64,000 bases of DNA from Pontibacter sp. E15-1 (GCF_022601975.1 NZ_JAKVIR010000018.1:1-64000); one strand, 5' to 3'. Shown: positions 1 to 10,088, counted from the stretch's first letter. Translations and numbers: made by a program. The notes: a model not told the origin generated them from the letters alone.

Positions 1-428
1 AAGCGGACGCCTGCGCCAGTGTTTACAGACTCCAAAATCACGAACTTCCTGAATACTGAGGCATAACCTTGCTTTTCTTGAAGAGCAGTTATACCCCACT
101 ATCAAAAATTTTTTGTACAGTCAAATCTGCCGTTATGCAAGAGAGCTGTGCAGTTCGTAAAAGTCCTCTTTTGAAGGGGGCAGGGGGATGAAAGGCGGCC
201 GGAAGACCCATTTCTGCTCTTGCTTGATGAGAAACAGCTTCTGAAACACCACACATATGAATGTCCGCAGGGTGTGTCATCCCCCTAACCCCCTTCTTCT
301 TAGAGGGCCCCTACCCCCAAGGGGGACAAAAGAGGGCATTTTGTAACAGCAGATAGTAAACACTGCAGAAAATACTTCAAAGCGCAAAATCCATTCGATA
401 CTGGTATTATACCCCTGACCCCTGCATG
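1..428. other. Intergenic region downstream of GH9, rich in repeats
   Basis: No convincing gene is seen here; the short reading frames are low-complexity C/G-tract translations. Positions 1-36 match a palindromic repeat found again near 21137 and 27820 (AAGCGGACGC followed by TTGCGCC or CTGCGCC). Positions about 95-146 and 302-412 match the two parts of a longer repeat found on the opposite strand at about 48144-48300. Runs of C and G (CCCCCTAACCCCC near 281-293, CTACCCCCAAGGGGG near 311-325) lie between them. Confidence 0.7.
302..412 (+). repeat. Copy 1 of a ~110-bp interspersed G/C-tract repeat
   Basis: Read on the plus strand, this stretch aligns by eye over its whole length with the reverse complement of 48144-48256. 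Shared blocks include GAGGGCCCCTACCCCC, AAGGGGGACAAAAGAGGGCAT, AACACTGCA, GAAAATACTT and AATCCATTCG. Identity looks like roughly 80 percent. A further block at about 95-146 (ACAGTCAAAT) matches the continuation of the second copy, so copy 1 appears to be interrupted by about 150 bp. No protein is encoded. Confidence 0.65.
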
Positions 429-2237
429 CTACAAAGCCCCTTTTGCCTGCAGCGCCTCCAGCCCTCCGGCCAGGTACACGAATGGCGCGTTCCAGTTGAT
501 GGCGATCTCGTTGGAGGCGTAGGAGCAATCGTCGTCGGTATACATCTCATCGGGGAAGGTTGAGGAGTACGTGGTGCAGTTGTCCTGCTTGTCGGCGCGC
601 GCGTTGGTGCCGCCGGATAGGAGGCCCGGCACTGGGTCTGCGATGCCGTCGGCAATGGAGGGACGATGGTGTGGGTGCAGGGTCGGTTTACCTCCGAATC
701 CGGTCAGGAAGGAGTAGCCGGTAGCGTTGCGGCCCAGCAAATAGTCGAGGTTGGAAACTGCCCCCCGGATATACTTTTTGTCATTCGTCAGGCGGTAGGC
801 CTGGAGCAGGGCGATGCCCTGGTTTGCCGCCACTGCGCTGCTGCCCCATACATAGTCTTTCTCGGTTTTTCCCATCACGGTCCGGTAGGTGCGGGCATCC
901 ACTCCGTCCAGCAGCGCATCGGCCATACCTACCATGCGTGCCTTTATTTCCGGCAGCGCTTTCCGGCCCACCGGCGTAAGCGAATCGCCCAGGCGCACCA
1001 GGGTGTAGTAACCCAGCAAGCGCACCTGCGCCCAGCTCGGCAAAGGCATATTTTGGTCGGGCAGCATATTTACGGCGGTATAAAAGCTGTCCTGCTTGGT
1101 AGTGGCGTACAGCTCGGCCGCCGCCCAGATAAACTCATCGCTCAACTCGCGGTCGCCGTAGGCCCCTGTGGTTACCTCGGGCTTAAACTGCTTGTTCATG
1201 GTGTCCTGCTCATACCGTACGGCGGGGTTTTTCCGGGCCCACTGCCAGGCGCTGGTCGCTGCCGCAAGGCAGGAGTCGGCTAGCCCCGGGTACTCGCGGC
1301 TGTAAGTGCGGTATACCCGGCTGGCCTGCGCCATCACGGCCGCAAAGTCGAGTGCGGCGGCTGTGCCTTTCTGCACCACGTAGCGCGGGTTAGTGGCCGC
1401 ATCGGGCATCACCATGCCGTCAAACGCCGGATTGGTGAGTTTGTGGTATACGCCGCCGTCGTGTGGGTCCTGCATGGTCAGCATCCAGCGGAGGTTCCAC
1501 AGGGATTCGTCCAGCAGGTCGGGCACGCCATTGCCGCTCTCCGGGATGTTCAGCTCCAGCGACGCAAAGTATTCCGGGAAGTCCTCGTAGGCAGCCAGCA
1601 GGGTGCCCATCGTGATGCCGGAGTTAACGATGTACTTGTTGTAGTCACCGGCATCATACCACCCACGCGGAGAGGAGAGCACGGTACCGGCCGGACGCTG
1701 CGCAGAGGCGGCAGAGGGATGCACCAGCACGTTTTTGTCGGGGTGCCCGGCGGGCCGTGCCCACTGTCCGGCATAGCGCTCCGGCAACTCCACAGACACG
1801 CGCTGGAAGTAGAACCCTTTGATGGCAGCGGCTGCGGCCTCCCGGTGTACGTTTTGTTTGATCTCAAAAGGGTATGAATGGCCTACCTCCGGCACCACCA
1901 GCACATAGCTCCCAGCAGCGGTAAAAGCAGAGAAGTCCGCCACGCGCGTGGGCCTGCCCGAAAACTCGTTGGCTTTTGGCTCGGTCAGTTGGCCGGTATA
2001 GAGCGTCTTCTGGAGATCCGTGGATTTCACAAAGAACTTCCCGCCGCTGTTATCGCCCACCACCACGGCCAGCTTTGTGGCGTTGGGGTAAAAGCCCACC
2101 TGGTTCAGGCGAATGTTCCCGGAAAGTTGCTGCTGCTGCGGTGCGCGTGTTCCACTTTCAGGCTTCAGGCCGGAGCACGAAAACAGCACGGCAACCGCCA
2201 GGCCATACAGCGCTGTTTTGATCATAGAATTAGGCAT
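429..2237 (-). CDS. Glycoside hydrolase family 9 lipoprotein (endo-beta-1,4-glucanase type)
   Basis: Predicted inverting GH9 hydrolase acting on beta-1,4-glucans (cellulose, xyloglucan, mixed-linkage glucan). The N-terminus MPNSMIK leads a hydrophobic stretch ending in the lipobox LFSC, so it is probably a surface or periplasmic lipoprotein. An Ig-like CelD_N domain (starts NIRLNQVGFYP) precedes the (alpha/alpha)6 catalytic domain. Visible GH9 motifs are GWYDAGDYNKY (catalytic base Asp), HPHHRPS, and near the C-terminus ASNEIAINWNAPFVY (catalytic acid Glu). The start is placed at the ATG at 2237; ATG 2225 (MIKTALYG) is equally possible. It is the last gene of the minus-strand hemicellulose locus, 115 bp after the PAP2 gene. 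The exact substrate cannot be read from sequence. Confidence 0.93.
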   Translation of the reverse strand: MPNSMIKTALYGLAVAVLFSCSGLKPESGTRAPQQQQLSGNIRLNQVGFYPNATKLAVVVGDNSGGKFFVKSTDLQKTLYTGQLTEPKANEFSGRPTRVADFSAFTAAGSYVLVVPEVGHSYPFEIKQNVHREAAAAAIKGFYFQRVSVELPERYAGQWARPAGHPDKNVLVHPSAASAQRPAGTVLSSPRGWYDAGDYNKYIVNSGITMGTLLAAYEDFPEYFASLELNIPESGNGVPDLLDESLWNLRWMLTMQDPHDGGVYHKLTNPAFDGMVMPDAATNPRYVVQKGTAAALDFAAVMAQASRVYRTYSREYPGLADSCLAAATSAWQWARKNPAVRYEQDTMNKQFKPEVTTGAYGDRELSDEFIWAAAELYATTKQDSFYTAVNMLPDQNMPLPSWAQVRLLGYYTLVRLGDSLTPVGRKALPEIKARMVGMADALLDGVDARTYRTVMGKTEKDYVWGSSAVAANQGIALLQAYRLTNDKKYIRGAVSNLDYLLGRNATGYSFLTGFGGKPTLHPHHRPSIADGIADPVPGLLSGGTNARADKQDNCTTYSSTFPDEMYTDDDCSYASNEIAINWNAPFVYLAGGLEALQAKGAL

Positions 2238-2352
2238 AGGGTATAACGTTTGCGTTGGATACAAAATCAGAAAACGAAAGGCGCGACATCTGCTGCGCCC
2301 CGTGAAACACGGGAATTTTAAACTTGCTCTAAAAGGACTTTGTACAGATGCC

Positions 2353-3702
2353 TTACTTCTGCGCCACAGCCTCTGGGCTGGTTTCGGCCAAGCGGCCTGT
2401 CTTGCGCAGCACCCACGCGCCTACCTGCAGCCCCTGCACGCGCCCGTTGTCGATCGCGTCAATGAAGTGGATGCCGCCATAAAACCGGGACATTCCCGCC
2501 TCGATGGCCGCCTGCTGGAAGGAGTCGAACGACCTGGCGGGCAGGTGATAGCGCTCCTCCACCGTGTCCACAAACTTGAAATCATCCCCGAAATAATGCG
2601 TGAGCACCACCGCCGAGGCGGCAGAGATGGTAGAGTGGCCGCTCAGGTACTCCGGAAAAGGCGGCGTCTGGAGAAATGGCTTCCATGAGGGATCCAGGTA
2701 CTTGCGGATCGCCGTTTCGGGCCGGATGCGGTTGCTCCGGTACTTCTCATCCCAGCAGGAAATAAAGCCGTCCATCAGGGCAACCGACAGGACGGTATGG
2801 ATTTCCATGGCTTCGGAAAAGCTCTTGTTGGCCTGTTGGCACACCAGGCCGGTTATACCCAACCAATGCGCGCCGGGGGAGATCTTCTTCATCCCGACCA
2901 TCAGGTGGCCGTTTTCCTGCAGGGCAAAGGGGTTGCAGTCCCAGAAGGCGGCGATCTGCTGGTTTTCTTTGGATAAACTTGCCGCGCCCTGCTGCTGGCA
3001 CTGGCGCAGGAGGGTATAAAACTCCGAGTCTTCTTTTGTGGAGAAAGGCACGGGGGCCGCGGGCTGAAACTGGCTGCAGGTATCGAGGGTGAGGGTGCGC
3101 AGCGTGTTAAACTGCGGCTCCACGGGAGCAAAAAATCCGGGTGGCGTGGGCTGCCAGGTGCCCTCCTCGCCGGTGGGCGAGTAGCGGGCATAGTTGCTGA
3201 TGCGGTTGTATTTGTCGGCTTTGGCGTAGGCCAGCACCTGCTGGCTCACGGCCTGGGCATACTGCAGCGAGGCGGCGATCACCTCCTCAGGCACCCCGGC
3301 CGTGCGGCAGGAGTCGAGGAACTGCGTTTGGTAGGCTGCCAGCATGGCCCCGGAAGGCTGCATTTTCTGGGCGGTTTCCAGCATGGCCAGCAGCGCACTC
3401 AGTTGATAGGAATACCCTGTGAGGCCCGCAGGTTTGGCAATCTGCGGATAGTCGTTGAGGAGGCCGTGCATGCTGGGCTGCGTGCTGTCGTGCTGCGACA
3501 CCACCTCATACCCGGCCAGTGTGGCGTAGGCGAAAAACCGGCCCGCCAGCGGTGGGTTCGTCACGTCGTTCACCATCACCTCGGTCATCTCGTCTATCAC
3601 CCCGCTGATGTGCTGCGGGCCAAATTCCAAGGGGGCTTCCGCCTTGCGGGAACAGGCAAACGCGAACAGCAGGAAAACAGCGATAAGGTAGCGTTTTGTC
3701 AT
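2353..3702 (-). CDS. Vanadium-dependent haloperoxidase-like PAP2 superfamily lipoprotein
   Basis: 449 residues. An N-terminal lipoprotein signal (MTKRYLIAVFLLFAFACS, lipobox FAC) is followed by an all-helical domain of the chloroperoxidase/PAP2 type. The two diagnostic active-site blocks are present: YLSGHSTISAA (SGH core) and, about 60 residues later, SRFYGGIHFIDA (RxxxGxH-like). In this family such residues bind vanadate or phosphate; whether the protein is a haloperoxidase or a phosphatase cannot be decided here. Only 3 bp separate it from the upstream CRTAC/ASPIC gene, so the two are surely co-transcribed and probably act together outside the inner membrane. This pairing is common in Bacteroidota, but its role inside a glycan locus is unclear. 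Confidence 0.88.
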   Translation of the reverse strand: MTKRYLIAVFLLFAFACSRKAEAPLEFGPQHISGVIDEMTEVMVNDVTNPPLAGRFFAYATLAGYEVVSQHDSTQPSMHGLLNDYPQIAKPAGLTGYSYQLSALLAMLETAQKMQPSGAMLAAYQTQFLDSCRTAGVPEEVIAASLQYAQAVSQQVLAYAKADKYNRISNYARYSPTGEEGTWQPTPPGFFAPVEPQFNTLRTLTLDTCSQFQPAAPVPFSTKEDSEFYTLLRQCQQQGAASLSKENQQIAAFWDCNPFALQENGHLMVGMKKISPGAHWLGITGLVCQQANKSFSEAMEIHTVLSVALMDGFISCWDEKYRSNRIRPETAIRKYLDPSWKPFLQTPPFPEYLSGHSTISAASAVVLTHYFGDDFKFVDTVEERYHLPARSFDSFQQAAIEAGMSRFYGGIHFIDAIDNGRVQGLQVGAWVLRKTGRLAETSPEAVAQK

Positions 3703-3705
3703 AGG

Positions 3706-6700
3706 TTACTTCAGTTTATATGCCTTCAGCGGTTGCTGGTTTATACCAACAACCATCGTTTTATTAAGGAGCAACACACGCCGCACGTCGCCTTTCAGCT
3801 GGAGTCCCGACCGGGCCTGCGGCACGTAGGCAAACCCGCCTTTGCCATTGCCCTGCAGCAGCACGCCGTAATTGGCATCGTACTGGCCGAAGCGCAAACG
3901 GGCCTCGTTCATGTTGCCGGTCAGCAGCACATCCAGCTTGCCGTCGTTGTTAAAATCCAGCGGAGAGATGGCGTATACCGGGGCAAACTGCGCCTCGATG
4001 GGCAGCTTTTTCTCCAGTAGCTTGCCCTCCGGGGTGCTTTCAAAGTAAGTTGTCGCTAAGTTACTAACAGACAAGTGTTTTGCGCCACTAAGTTCCTCCG
4101 GGGTGAAGATCTCCTGCAGCGTTGCGTCGGCGTAGCTCGCGTAGCTGGTAAAGCGCGTGCGCATCAAACTGATCTGGTCGAGGAGCTCATCGCGGGTAAC
4201 GTAGGGGTGGCGCTGCCCTTGCATGTAAAAAGTGAGGATGGGGTCTACGGAGCCGTTGTCGTCGAAGTCTTTATAGTATAGCTCGGCCAGCTGCCTGTCT
4301 GAGGCCTTCACCTGTGTGTTCAGGCCCATGTTGCCCACCAGCAGGTCAGGCTTGCCATCCTGGTTAAAATCCGCAATCGCCAGCGTGTTCCACCACCCGC
4401 TATGCCGCTTCGTGAAATAGGCGTCCGTCGCCTCCGTCAGTTTGCCGCCCTCGTTCCTGAACACCGTGACCGGCATCCACTCCCCCACCAGTATCAGTTC
4501 GGGCTTTTGGTCACCGTCCAGGTCGTGCCAGGCCGCATCCGTCACCATACCGATGCGCTGCAATGCCGGGGCCACGGCAGCGGTGGCATCCGTGAACGTG
4601 CCCGTGCCATCGTTGAGCAGGATATAGCTGCGCGGCGTTTCAGGGTAGCGCCCCGGAATCACGCGGCCTCCCACAAACAAATCCATATGCCCGTCGCCAT
4701 TCACGTCGGTGGCGCAGGCCACGCTGCTGCTGCCCGGCATGCGGGGCAGGGCACTGCCGCTTTTCGTGAAGTTGCCTTTGCCGTCGTTCAGGTAGAGCCT
4801 GTCCTGCAGCAAGGCGTCGTCGGGCGCAAAATTGCCATACCCACCGCTGCTCAGGTAGGCATCCACGCTCCCGTCGCCGTTCGCGTCGAAGAAGGTTACG
4901 TTGGCATCGTGGCTCAATTTGTCGGCTTCCAGCGCCGGGGTTGCCCTGGCTGTAAACCGGCCGCCGCGCTGCTGTATAAAGAGCGCCCCTGCCTGCCCTG
5001 CTCCGCCCCCTACCCATACATCCTCCAGCCCGTCGCCGTTCACATCGGCCTTCGCCAGTGCCAGTCCTGCGGAAGACAGCGGGTTTACCAGCAGCGGCTG
5101 GCGCTTGAAATCGTTTTCCCTGGTTTTCTGGTGCGTAAAGCGCACCGGCGACGCGATTTCCTCAAACACCGGAGCGGCACTGGCTTTGGGAAAACGGTAA
5201 GTCGCCGTGGCCTCTGTCTCCCGCAGGGTGAGCGTCTGGTTTGTCTTCACTTCGCGCAGCACCTGCTGCCTGCCGCCCGGCCATACTACCCGCAGCGAGT
5301 CGAGCTCACGGTCCTGCCCCGTCCCAAAATGCAGCACCCCCGACACGCTCGACTGGTAGCCGCGCGTGGGCATCTGCTCCTGGTATTGTTGCCTGCCTTC
5401 TTTGTAGAGCGTCACCCTGGCGCCCACCCCTTGCGTGTTTTTGCCGCTCCCCGCCAGCTTCAGCCGCAGGTAGTGGTGCCCCAGCTGCTTGCTGGCCTCG
5501 TTCCGGTAGATAAAAGCCGGCTTGTTGATGTTGTTCACCACCAGGTCCAGGTCGCCGTCATTATCCAGATCGGCGTAGGCGGCCCCGTTGCTGTTGGAGG
5601 CGGCGTCCATACCCCACTCCGCGCCTTTGTCCGCGAAAGTCAGGTCGCCGTTGTTGCGGAAGATGTAGTTGCGCACGTTGGAGGAGGGGATTTTATGTAC
5701 CAGGTCGAGGACGCCTTTCCGATTCCCCCCACCCGCTTGCTGCATAAAGGAGCTTTTGTATTTGATGAAATCCAGGTTGGTGAAGTCGCGCAGGAAGCCG
5801 TTGGACACGAAGAGGTCTTTCCACCCGTCGTTGTCGTAGTCGGCAAACAGGGGCGCCCAGCTCCAGTCGGTGTTCGAGATGCCGGCCAGCTGCCCCACCT
5901 CGCTGAAGGTGCCGTCGCCGTTGTTCAGGTGCAGCATGTTGCGCATGTACTGCGGGCTGAAGCCCACCCGCCGGAAAAGGTCGAAGTACTCGTAATTGTC
6001 CGGGGCGAAAAGCAGTTTCTGCCGCCTGTTATCGGCTGGCAGCATGTCCAGGGTATACACATCGGGCAGCCCGTCGTTGTTGATGTCGGCAATGTCGTTC
6101 CCCATCGAGTACAGGGAGGTATGGCCCACACTCTGGTTGAGCCTGTCTGTAAAGGTGCCGTCGCCGTTGTTGAGGTATAGGTAATCCGGGGCAGAGTAGT
6201 CGTTGGAAATATAGATATCGGGCCACCCGTCCTGGTTCAGGTCTGCTATACCGGCGCCGAGGCCATAGGTAAACGCCGAGCCTGCCAGCCCCGCCCGGTC
6301 CGACACGTCCGTGAATTTGCCGGTATCGTTTCGGTAAAGCTTCACGCGCATGGCGGGCTCCTTCTGTTTCTGGATCTGGGAGATGCTCACCTCATCCAGA
6401 TTCTGGAACACCATGGGGTTGTGGTTCAGCAGCAGCATGTCCAGGTCGCCGTCGCGGTCGTAGTCGAGGAAAGAGGCGCTGGTACTAAAGGCAGGATCGG
6501 CCAGGCCATACCCTGCCGCCTCGTCCACAAACACCGGGATGCCGTTCGCGCCAGCCCCCCTGTTGACAAACAGCTGGTTGGCCCTTGCCTGCGGGGGCAT
6601 GTTGCCGGAATAGCAGAGGTAAATATCCAGCAGTCCGTCACCGTTCACATCGGCCATGGCCACGCCCGTTTTCCAGTTGTTAGGTCGGCCCGCCACGCCC

Positions 6701-7065
6701 GCCGGCGCCGTCACGTCTTCAAACTGCATGTTCCCTTTGTTGAGGTAGAGCCGGTTGGGCACCATGTTCCCCGAGAAGTAAAGGTCCTCCAGCCCGTCGT
6801 TGTTAACGTCGCCCACGGCTACACCTCCCCCGTTGTAAAAATACTGGTAGGCAAGAATATTGCCGTATGGGCTCTCCTGGATGGTATTGGCAAAGCTGAC
6901 GTTAGTTTCAGTTGGAGGGAGCAGGCTGAAAAGGGGTTTTGTGGCCTGTGGGTTTTTGCTTGCCGTGCCTGCTTCTGTTGCGGCACCCTCTTTCTCGCCA
7001 CACCCCGTAGCCAAAGCCATCAGGAGGAGGAGATAAAGCAGATAAGATACTCTTATTGGGCGCAT
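3706..7065 (-). CDS. CRTAC1-type FG-GAP/VCBS repeat lipoprotein with ASPIC/UnbV domain
   Basis: About 1,119 residues. The ATG at 7065 (MRPIRVSYLL) gives a good lipoprotein signal ending in LATGC; a TTG 12 bp upstream is in frame but less likely. The body is a series of FG-GAP beta-propeller blades carrying calcium-loop motifs such as DVNNDGLEDLYF, DVNGDGLLDIYL, DYDRDGDLDMLL and DLDNDGDLDLVV. An ASPIC/UnbV module lies near the middle (VGARVTLY ... HFGTG ... VVWPGG), and a second propeller follows. Such proteins are calcium-stabilised surface adhesion or scaffold proteins. It is translationally close to the PAP2 protein (3-bp gap) and lies 113 bp after GH74. No enzymatic residues can be assigned. 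Confidence 0.9.
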   Translation of the reverse strand: MRPIRVSYLLYLLLLMALATGCGEKEGAATEAGTASKNPQATKPLFSLLPPTETNVSFANTIQESPYGNILAYQYFYNGGGVAVGDVNNDGLEDLYFSGNMVPNRLYLNKGNMQFEDVTAPAGVAGRPNNWKTGVAMADVNGDGLLDIYLCYSGNMPPQARANQLFVNRGAGANGIPVFVDEAAGYGLADPAFSTSASFLDYDRDGDLDMLLLNHNPMVFQNLDEVSISQIQKQKEPAMRVKLYRNDTGKFTDVSDRAGLAGSAFTYGLGAGIADLNQDGWPDIYISNDYSAPDYLYLNNGDGTFTDRLNQSVGHTSLYSMGNDIADINNDGLPDVYTLDMLPADNRRQKLLFAPDNYEYFDLFRRVGFSPQYMRNMLHLNNGDGTFSEVGQLAGISNTDWSWAPLFADYDNDGWKDLFVSNGFLRDFTNLDFIKYKSSFMQQAGGGNRKGVLDLVHKIPSSNVRNYIFRNNGDLTFADKGAEWGMDAASNSNGAAYADLDNDGDLDLVVNNINKPAFIYRNEASKQLGHHYLRLKLAGSGKNTQGVGARVTLYKEGRQQYQEQMPTRGYQSSVSGVLHFGTGQDRELDSLRVVWPGGRQQVLREVKTNQTLTLRETEATATYRFPKASAAPVFEEIASPVRFTHQKTRENDFKRQPLLVNPLSSAGLALAKADVNGDGLEDVWVGGGAGQAGALFIQQRGGRFTARATPALEADKLSHDANVTFFDANGDGSVDAYLSSGGYGNFAPDDALLQDRLYLNDGKGNFTKSGSALPRMPGSSSVACATDVNGDGHMDLFVGGRVIPGRYPETPRSYILLNDGTGTFTDATAAVAPALQRIGMVTDAAWHDLDGDQKPELILVGEWMPVTVFRNEGGKLTEATDAYFTKRHSGWWNTLAIADFNQDGKPDLLVGNMGLNTQVKASDRQLAELYYKDFDDNGSVDPILTFYMQGQRHPYVTRDELLDQISLMRTRFTSYASYADATLQEIFTPEELSGAKHLSVSNLATTYFESTPEGKLLEKKLPIEAQFAPVYAISPLDFNNDGKLDVLLTGNMNEARLRFGQYDANYGVLLQGNGKGGFAYVPQARSGLQLKGDVRRVLLLNKTMVVGINQQPLKAYKLK

Positions 7066-7178
7066 GCGAGTGAACAATATACTTCTAAAATTATAAAAAT
7101 TTGGCGTTAACGCAACAGGTACCCGATCCGCTGGTTACCGGTGTCGCGCGCGTAGCAGCGTGCTGATTTCTTGTGTTT

Positions 7179-9584
7179 TCAGTATTTCACGATCCTCACG
7201 GTTTTCGTGCGCTCCTGCTGCCGGATGCGCAGCAGGTACACGCCAGCCGGGAGTGTGCCGCCAACAGCACATGCATCCTTACAGGTCCCGGCTTCCAGCT
7301 TACTGCCCAGCAGGCTCGTGATGGTATAAGTAGCGGCCCCTTCGGTGCGGAGCTGCAGGGCTCCCCGGAAAGGATTCGGCCCAAACGTCACGGCTGGCTC
7401 CGGCGCATCGTTCAGTCCGCTTACCACGCCCATTGCATCGCCATACACAATCCCCCGGCCTGAGGTGGCGATGTATACCCGCCCGAAATGGCGCGGGTCG
7501 CCGGTGATATCGTTCACGCCGCCAAACTGGTGCTGTGCGTCATCAATTCTCAGCCAGGTGCCCCCGGCGTCATCGGAGCGGTAGAAGCCGTTGACCTGGG
7601 CAATCTTTCCCGCCAGGTATACCGCTGGGTAGGTTTTCCCCGGAGCGGGTTTCCCGAAGCCAACGTTAACCGCATCCTGCACCTGGGCCTGCTTCGCAAA
7701 GCTTGCGCCCGAATTGGAGGAACGGTACAGGCCCTGCCCGGGTATGGTTAGCCAAAGCTCGCCCGCGCTGCCATCCACCGATTTCAGGTTCGCTGCCCAG
7801 GTTAGCCAGCTGGGCACCTGGGGCAAGCAGCTGGCGGCAACGGCAAAAGAGGCTCCGCCGTTCGTGCTCACCAGCACCTTGCCCGCCTCAGCGTCATAGA
7901 GGTAAAACGTGTTGCTGCTCACTCTGTCTGCCACAGGCCGCAAACCTGCTTTCGCCACGCCAGTTGCGCTGCTCCAACTGCCTCCCTGGTTGCGCGAGTA
8001 AAACATACCCGAAACGCCGCCCGGTGTCCATACCAGTATAGCCCCATCTGCTGAAACGGCGATCGAGCCCCCGCCTGTCGTCCCGGCGGGAAAGGTGCCA
8101 AAGCTGCTCCACGAGTTGCCCCCGTCTGCTGAGTGCGCGCCATACCTGCCATCCGCGATGTTGTGCGTCCGGGCTATGATCGCGGGCTTCAGCGCAGCGA
8201 AAGCGATGCTGGTGTTCGTGCCAAAGGACGGAGCCAACCGGCCAGTGGCCGGAGACGCATCCAGCGACTCGTGCCGGAACCCGTCGATGTCCCCCAGTGC
8301 GCTCAGCAGGGGCGCGCCCTCCGGCGGACTGATCAGTTGCAGGGGCACAGTTTCCTCCAAACCTCGGTTCTGGAACTTCCAGTTTATAGGGAGGTTAGCG
8401 GCTGCGGCAGTCAGGTTAACGGTCTGGAAGACGCCATAGCCGGTCACAAACCAGGCTTTGTCGGAGTCAAAGGGGTCGAGGGCGACATCCCCGACCCAGT
8501 GCGGGGTGGAGGCGGCGGCATAAGGTGCCAGCGAATGGTCGAATGTGGCTGTGCTGAGCAAAGGCTTCCAGCTCCCCCCGCCGTTGCTGCTGTAAAACAC
8601 TTCGTCTCGTGGCCACCAGCGGTCCATGGTGGAGACCAGCAGTGTTCCGGGTTTTTGAGGATCGAGGGCAAGTCCGGCGTAGCCCCCCTGCCCTGCTGGC
8701 GGGCTGATATCGGTCCAGTTGCCTGCGGCCGTGTTTAGTTTCCAGACCGCCCCATCCGTAATGTTGTTGGGGCCGGGCGCGTTGGTATAGGTCAGGTATA
8801 AAGTGCCATCGGCAGCCAGTTGGGCATGCTGCGGCATTTTAGTCGTCGGTTGCCCGGGCACAGCCGCCCAGGTGCCGCCGCCATCGGTGCTTTTATACAG
8901 GTTTGTGCCTTGCTTTAACACGCCCACATATAGGGTTGGCGTGGCACTGCCGCTGGTTCCGCTGGCCTTATCGAAGTGCACAAAAGAAATACCGCCGGAA
9001 CCGACCGGGGAGCTGGACACCGGAAAGCTGCTGACTTTAGCCCAGGTGGCACCGTAATCGGAGCTTTTCCAGAGGCCGTCGGTGCTGGAGCCCAGGTATA
9101 GGATCCTCCCCAAATTCGGGTCTACCTGCAGCCGCTCCCCCGCCGACCGCCCGTCTTCGTTCCCGCCCAGTTTGATGGGGAGGTTCGCCTGAGTCCATGT
9201 AACGCCCTTATCCGTTGAGGCGAGTACTGCGCCAGTGCCGGCCCACGATTGGGTATAAAGCCCGGTGGCCAGGTATACTCTGCTGGGGTCGGCAGGGTCT
9301 GTGGCCAGGCTCAGCACTCCGGTATAGTTTTCCTGGCCTCTGCCCAGATGGTCGGTCATGGGCACCCACGTCTCCGTGAGGGCATTCCAGCGGTAAGCGC
9401 CCCCCACATCGGTCCGGGCATACGCCACATCTTTCGCCGTGGGGTGGTATTCCACTCCGGTTACAAAACCGCCACCCTGTATCTGCACATTCTTCCAGGT
9501 ATAAGCGGCAGGATCCTGCGCCTCTGCACTTGGTTGGACCAGCAACACAAAGCAGCTCAGAAGAAAAGCAAAGAGTTTATTCAT
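7179..9584 (-). CDS. GH74 xyloglucanase with T9SS sorting domain
   Basis: 801 residues. A signal peptide (MNKLFAFLLSCFVLLVQPSAEA) is followed by a tandem seven-bladed propeller with BNR/Asp-box repeats (SSDYGATW, STDKGVTW, STDGGGTW, SSNGGGSW). The N-terminal block YARTDVGGAYRW is typical of GH74 endo-xyloglucanases. The final ~75 residues (FGPNPFRG ... LPAGVYLLRIRQQERTKTVRIVKY) form a type IX secretion sorting domain, so the enzyme should be exported across the outer membrane and attached to the surface or released. Predicted role: endo-hydrolysis of the xyloglucan backbone feeding the SusC/SusD importer encoded upstream. It sits between GH26 and the CRTAC gene on the same strand. Alternative: another sialidase-fold protein, but GH74 is the best match. 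Confidence 0.88.
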   Translation of the reverse strand: MNKLFAFLLSCFVLLVQPSAEAQDPAAYTWKNVQIQGGGFVTGVEYHPTAKDVAYARTDVGGAYRWNALTETWVPMTDHLGRGQENYTGVLSLATDPADPSRVYLATGLYTQSWAGTGAVLASTDKGVTWTQANLPIKLGGNEDGRSAGERLQVDPNLGRILYLGSSTDGLWKSSDYGATWAKVSSFPVSSSPVGSGGISFVHFDKASGTSGSATPTLYVGVLKQGTNLYKSTDGGGTWAAVPGQPTTKMPQHAQLAADGTLYLTYTNAPGPNNITDGAVWKLNTAAGNWTDISPPAGQGGYAGLALDPQKPGTLLVSTMDRWWPRDEVFYSSNGGGSWKPLLSTATFDHSLAPYAAASTPHWVGDVALDPFDSDKAWFVTGYGVFQTVNLTAAAANLPINWKFQNRGLEETVPLQLISPPEGAPLLSALGDIDGFRHESLDASPATGRLAPSFGTNTSIAFAALKPAIIARTHNIADGRYGAHSADGGNSWSSFGTFPAGTTGGGSIAVSADGAILVWTPGGVSGMFYSRNQGGSWSSATGVAKAGLRPVADRVSSNTFYLYDAEAGKVLVSTNGGASFAVAASCLPQVPSWLTWAANLKSVDGSAGELWLTIPGQGLYRSSNSGASFAKQAQVQDAVNVGFGKPAPGKTYPAVYLAGKIAQVNGFYRSDDAGGTWLRIDDAQHQFGGVNDITGDPRHFGRVYIATSGRGIVYGDAMGVVSGLNDAPEPAVTFGPNPFRGALQLRTEGAATYTITSLLGSKLEAGTCKDACAVGGTLPAGVYLLRIRQQERTKTVRIVKY

Positions 9585-9611
9585 GGGTATAGGTTAGGCT
9601 ATATGGCATAA

Positions 9612-10080
9612 GAGCGGGGCGCGGAAACGTTTCAGCTTCTGTAAGAATGGGCTGTTCCAGCCCCTCAGTTTGTAAGCTATAAATTTTAAGATAACGTGAC
9701 CTTGGGAATATAGCGGTTATTTCAAAACTTGAACAGCCTTGCTTTCATAGCTTGCTTTGCGCTCCACGCCCGCTGGGGCGCGTTTTCCCGCTCGGCACTG
9801 TGCCGTGTTCCTTTGCTCGCTGCGCTACGCAATGCCTCACTCTGTTCGGCACCGGAACCCGCCAAGGTGCCTCCCGGAAAAACTGGGAATCACTTTGCCT
9901 TGTTCTAACAGTAAAGTATGCCCTCGATGGCTAAAAACTTCATTTTGTTTTTTTTAAACTACAACAATTCGCGGGTTCACTTCAAACTATAAAACACGCG
10001 CGCACCCCAAAGCATGTGCTTGCAATGTTCCTTGCATGAAACGTAAGTTAGATTTCGTTTTTCGAAGCGAAATCTAAACG
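9612..10080. other. 470-bp gap between GH74 and GH26
   Basis: No gene is supported. A GC-rich block (about 9755-9900) has short frames on the plus strand that look like shadows. The region next to GH26 ends in a perfect hairpin (see 10048-10077). The GH74 promoter should lie in the part close to 9600, but no clear TAnnTTTG box was found. Confidence 0.5.
10048..10077 (-). terminator. Hairpin downstream of GH26
   Basis: A perfect 10-bp inverted repeat (TTAGATTTCG / CGAAATCTAA) with a 10-nt loop lies 11 bp beyond the GH26 stop codon. It has no strong U-tract on the minus strand, so it may be a weak or Rho-assisted terminator, or an mRNA 3'-end stabiliser. Confidence 0.45.
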
Positions 10081-10088
10081 TGCTTTCG

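Noticed and set aside
4402..6180. 592-codon plus-strand frame opposite the CRTAC gene
   Set aside because: The minus-strand protein has clear FG-GAP and ASPIC motifs; the plus frame is a His/Val-rich antisense shadow typical of GC-rich DNA.
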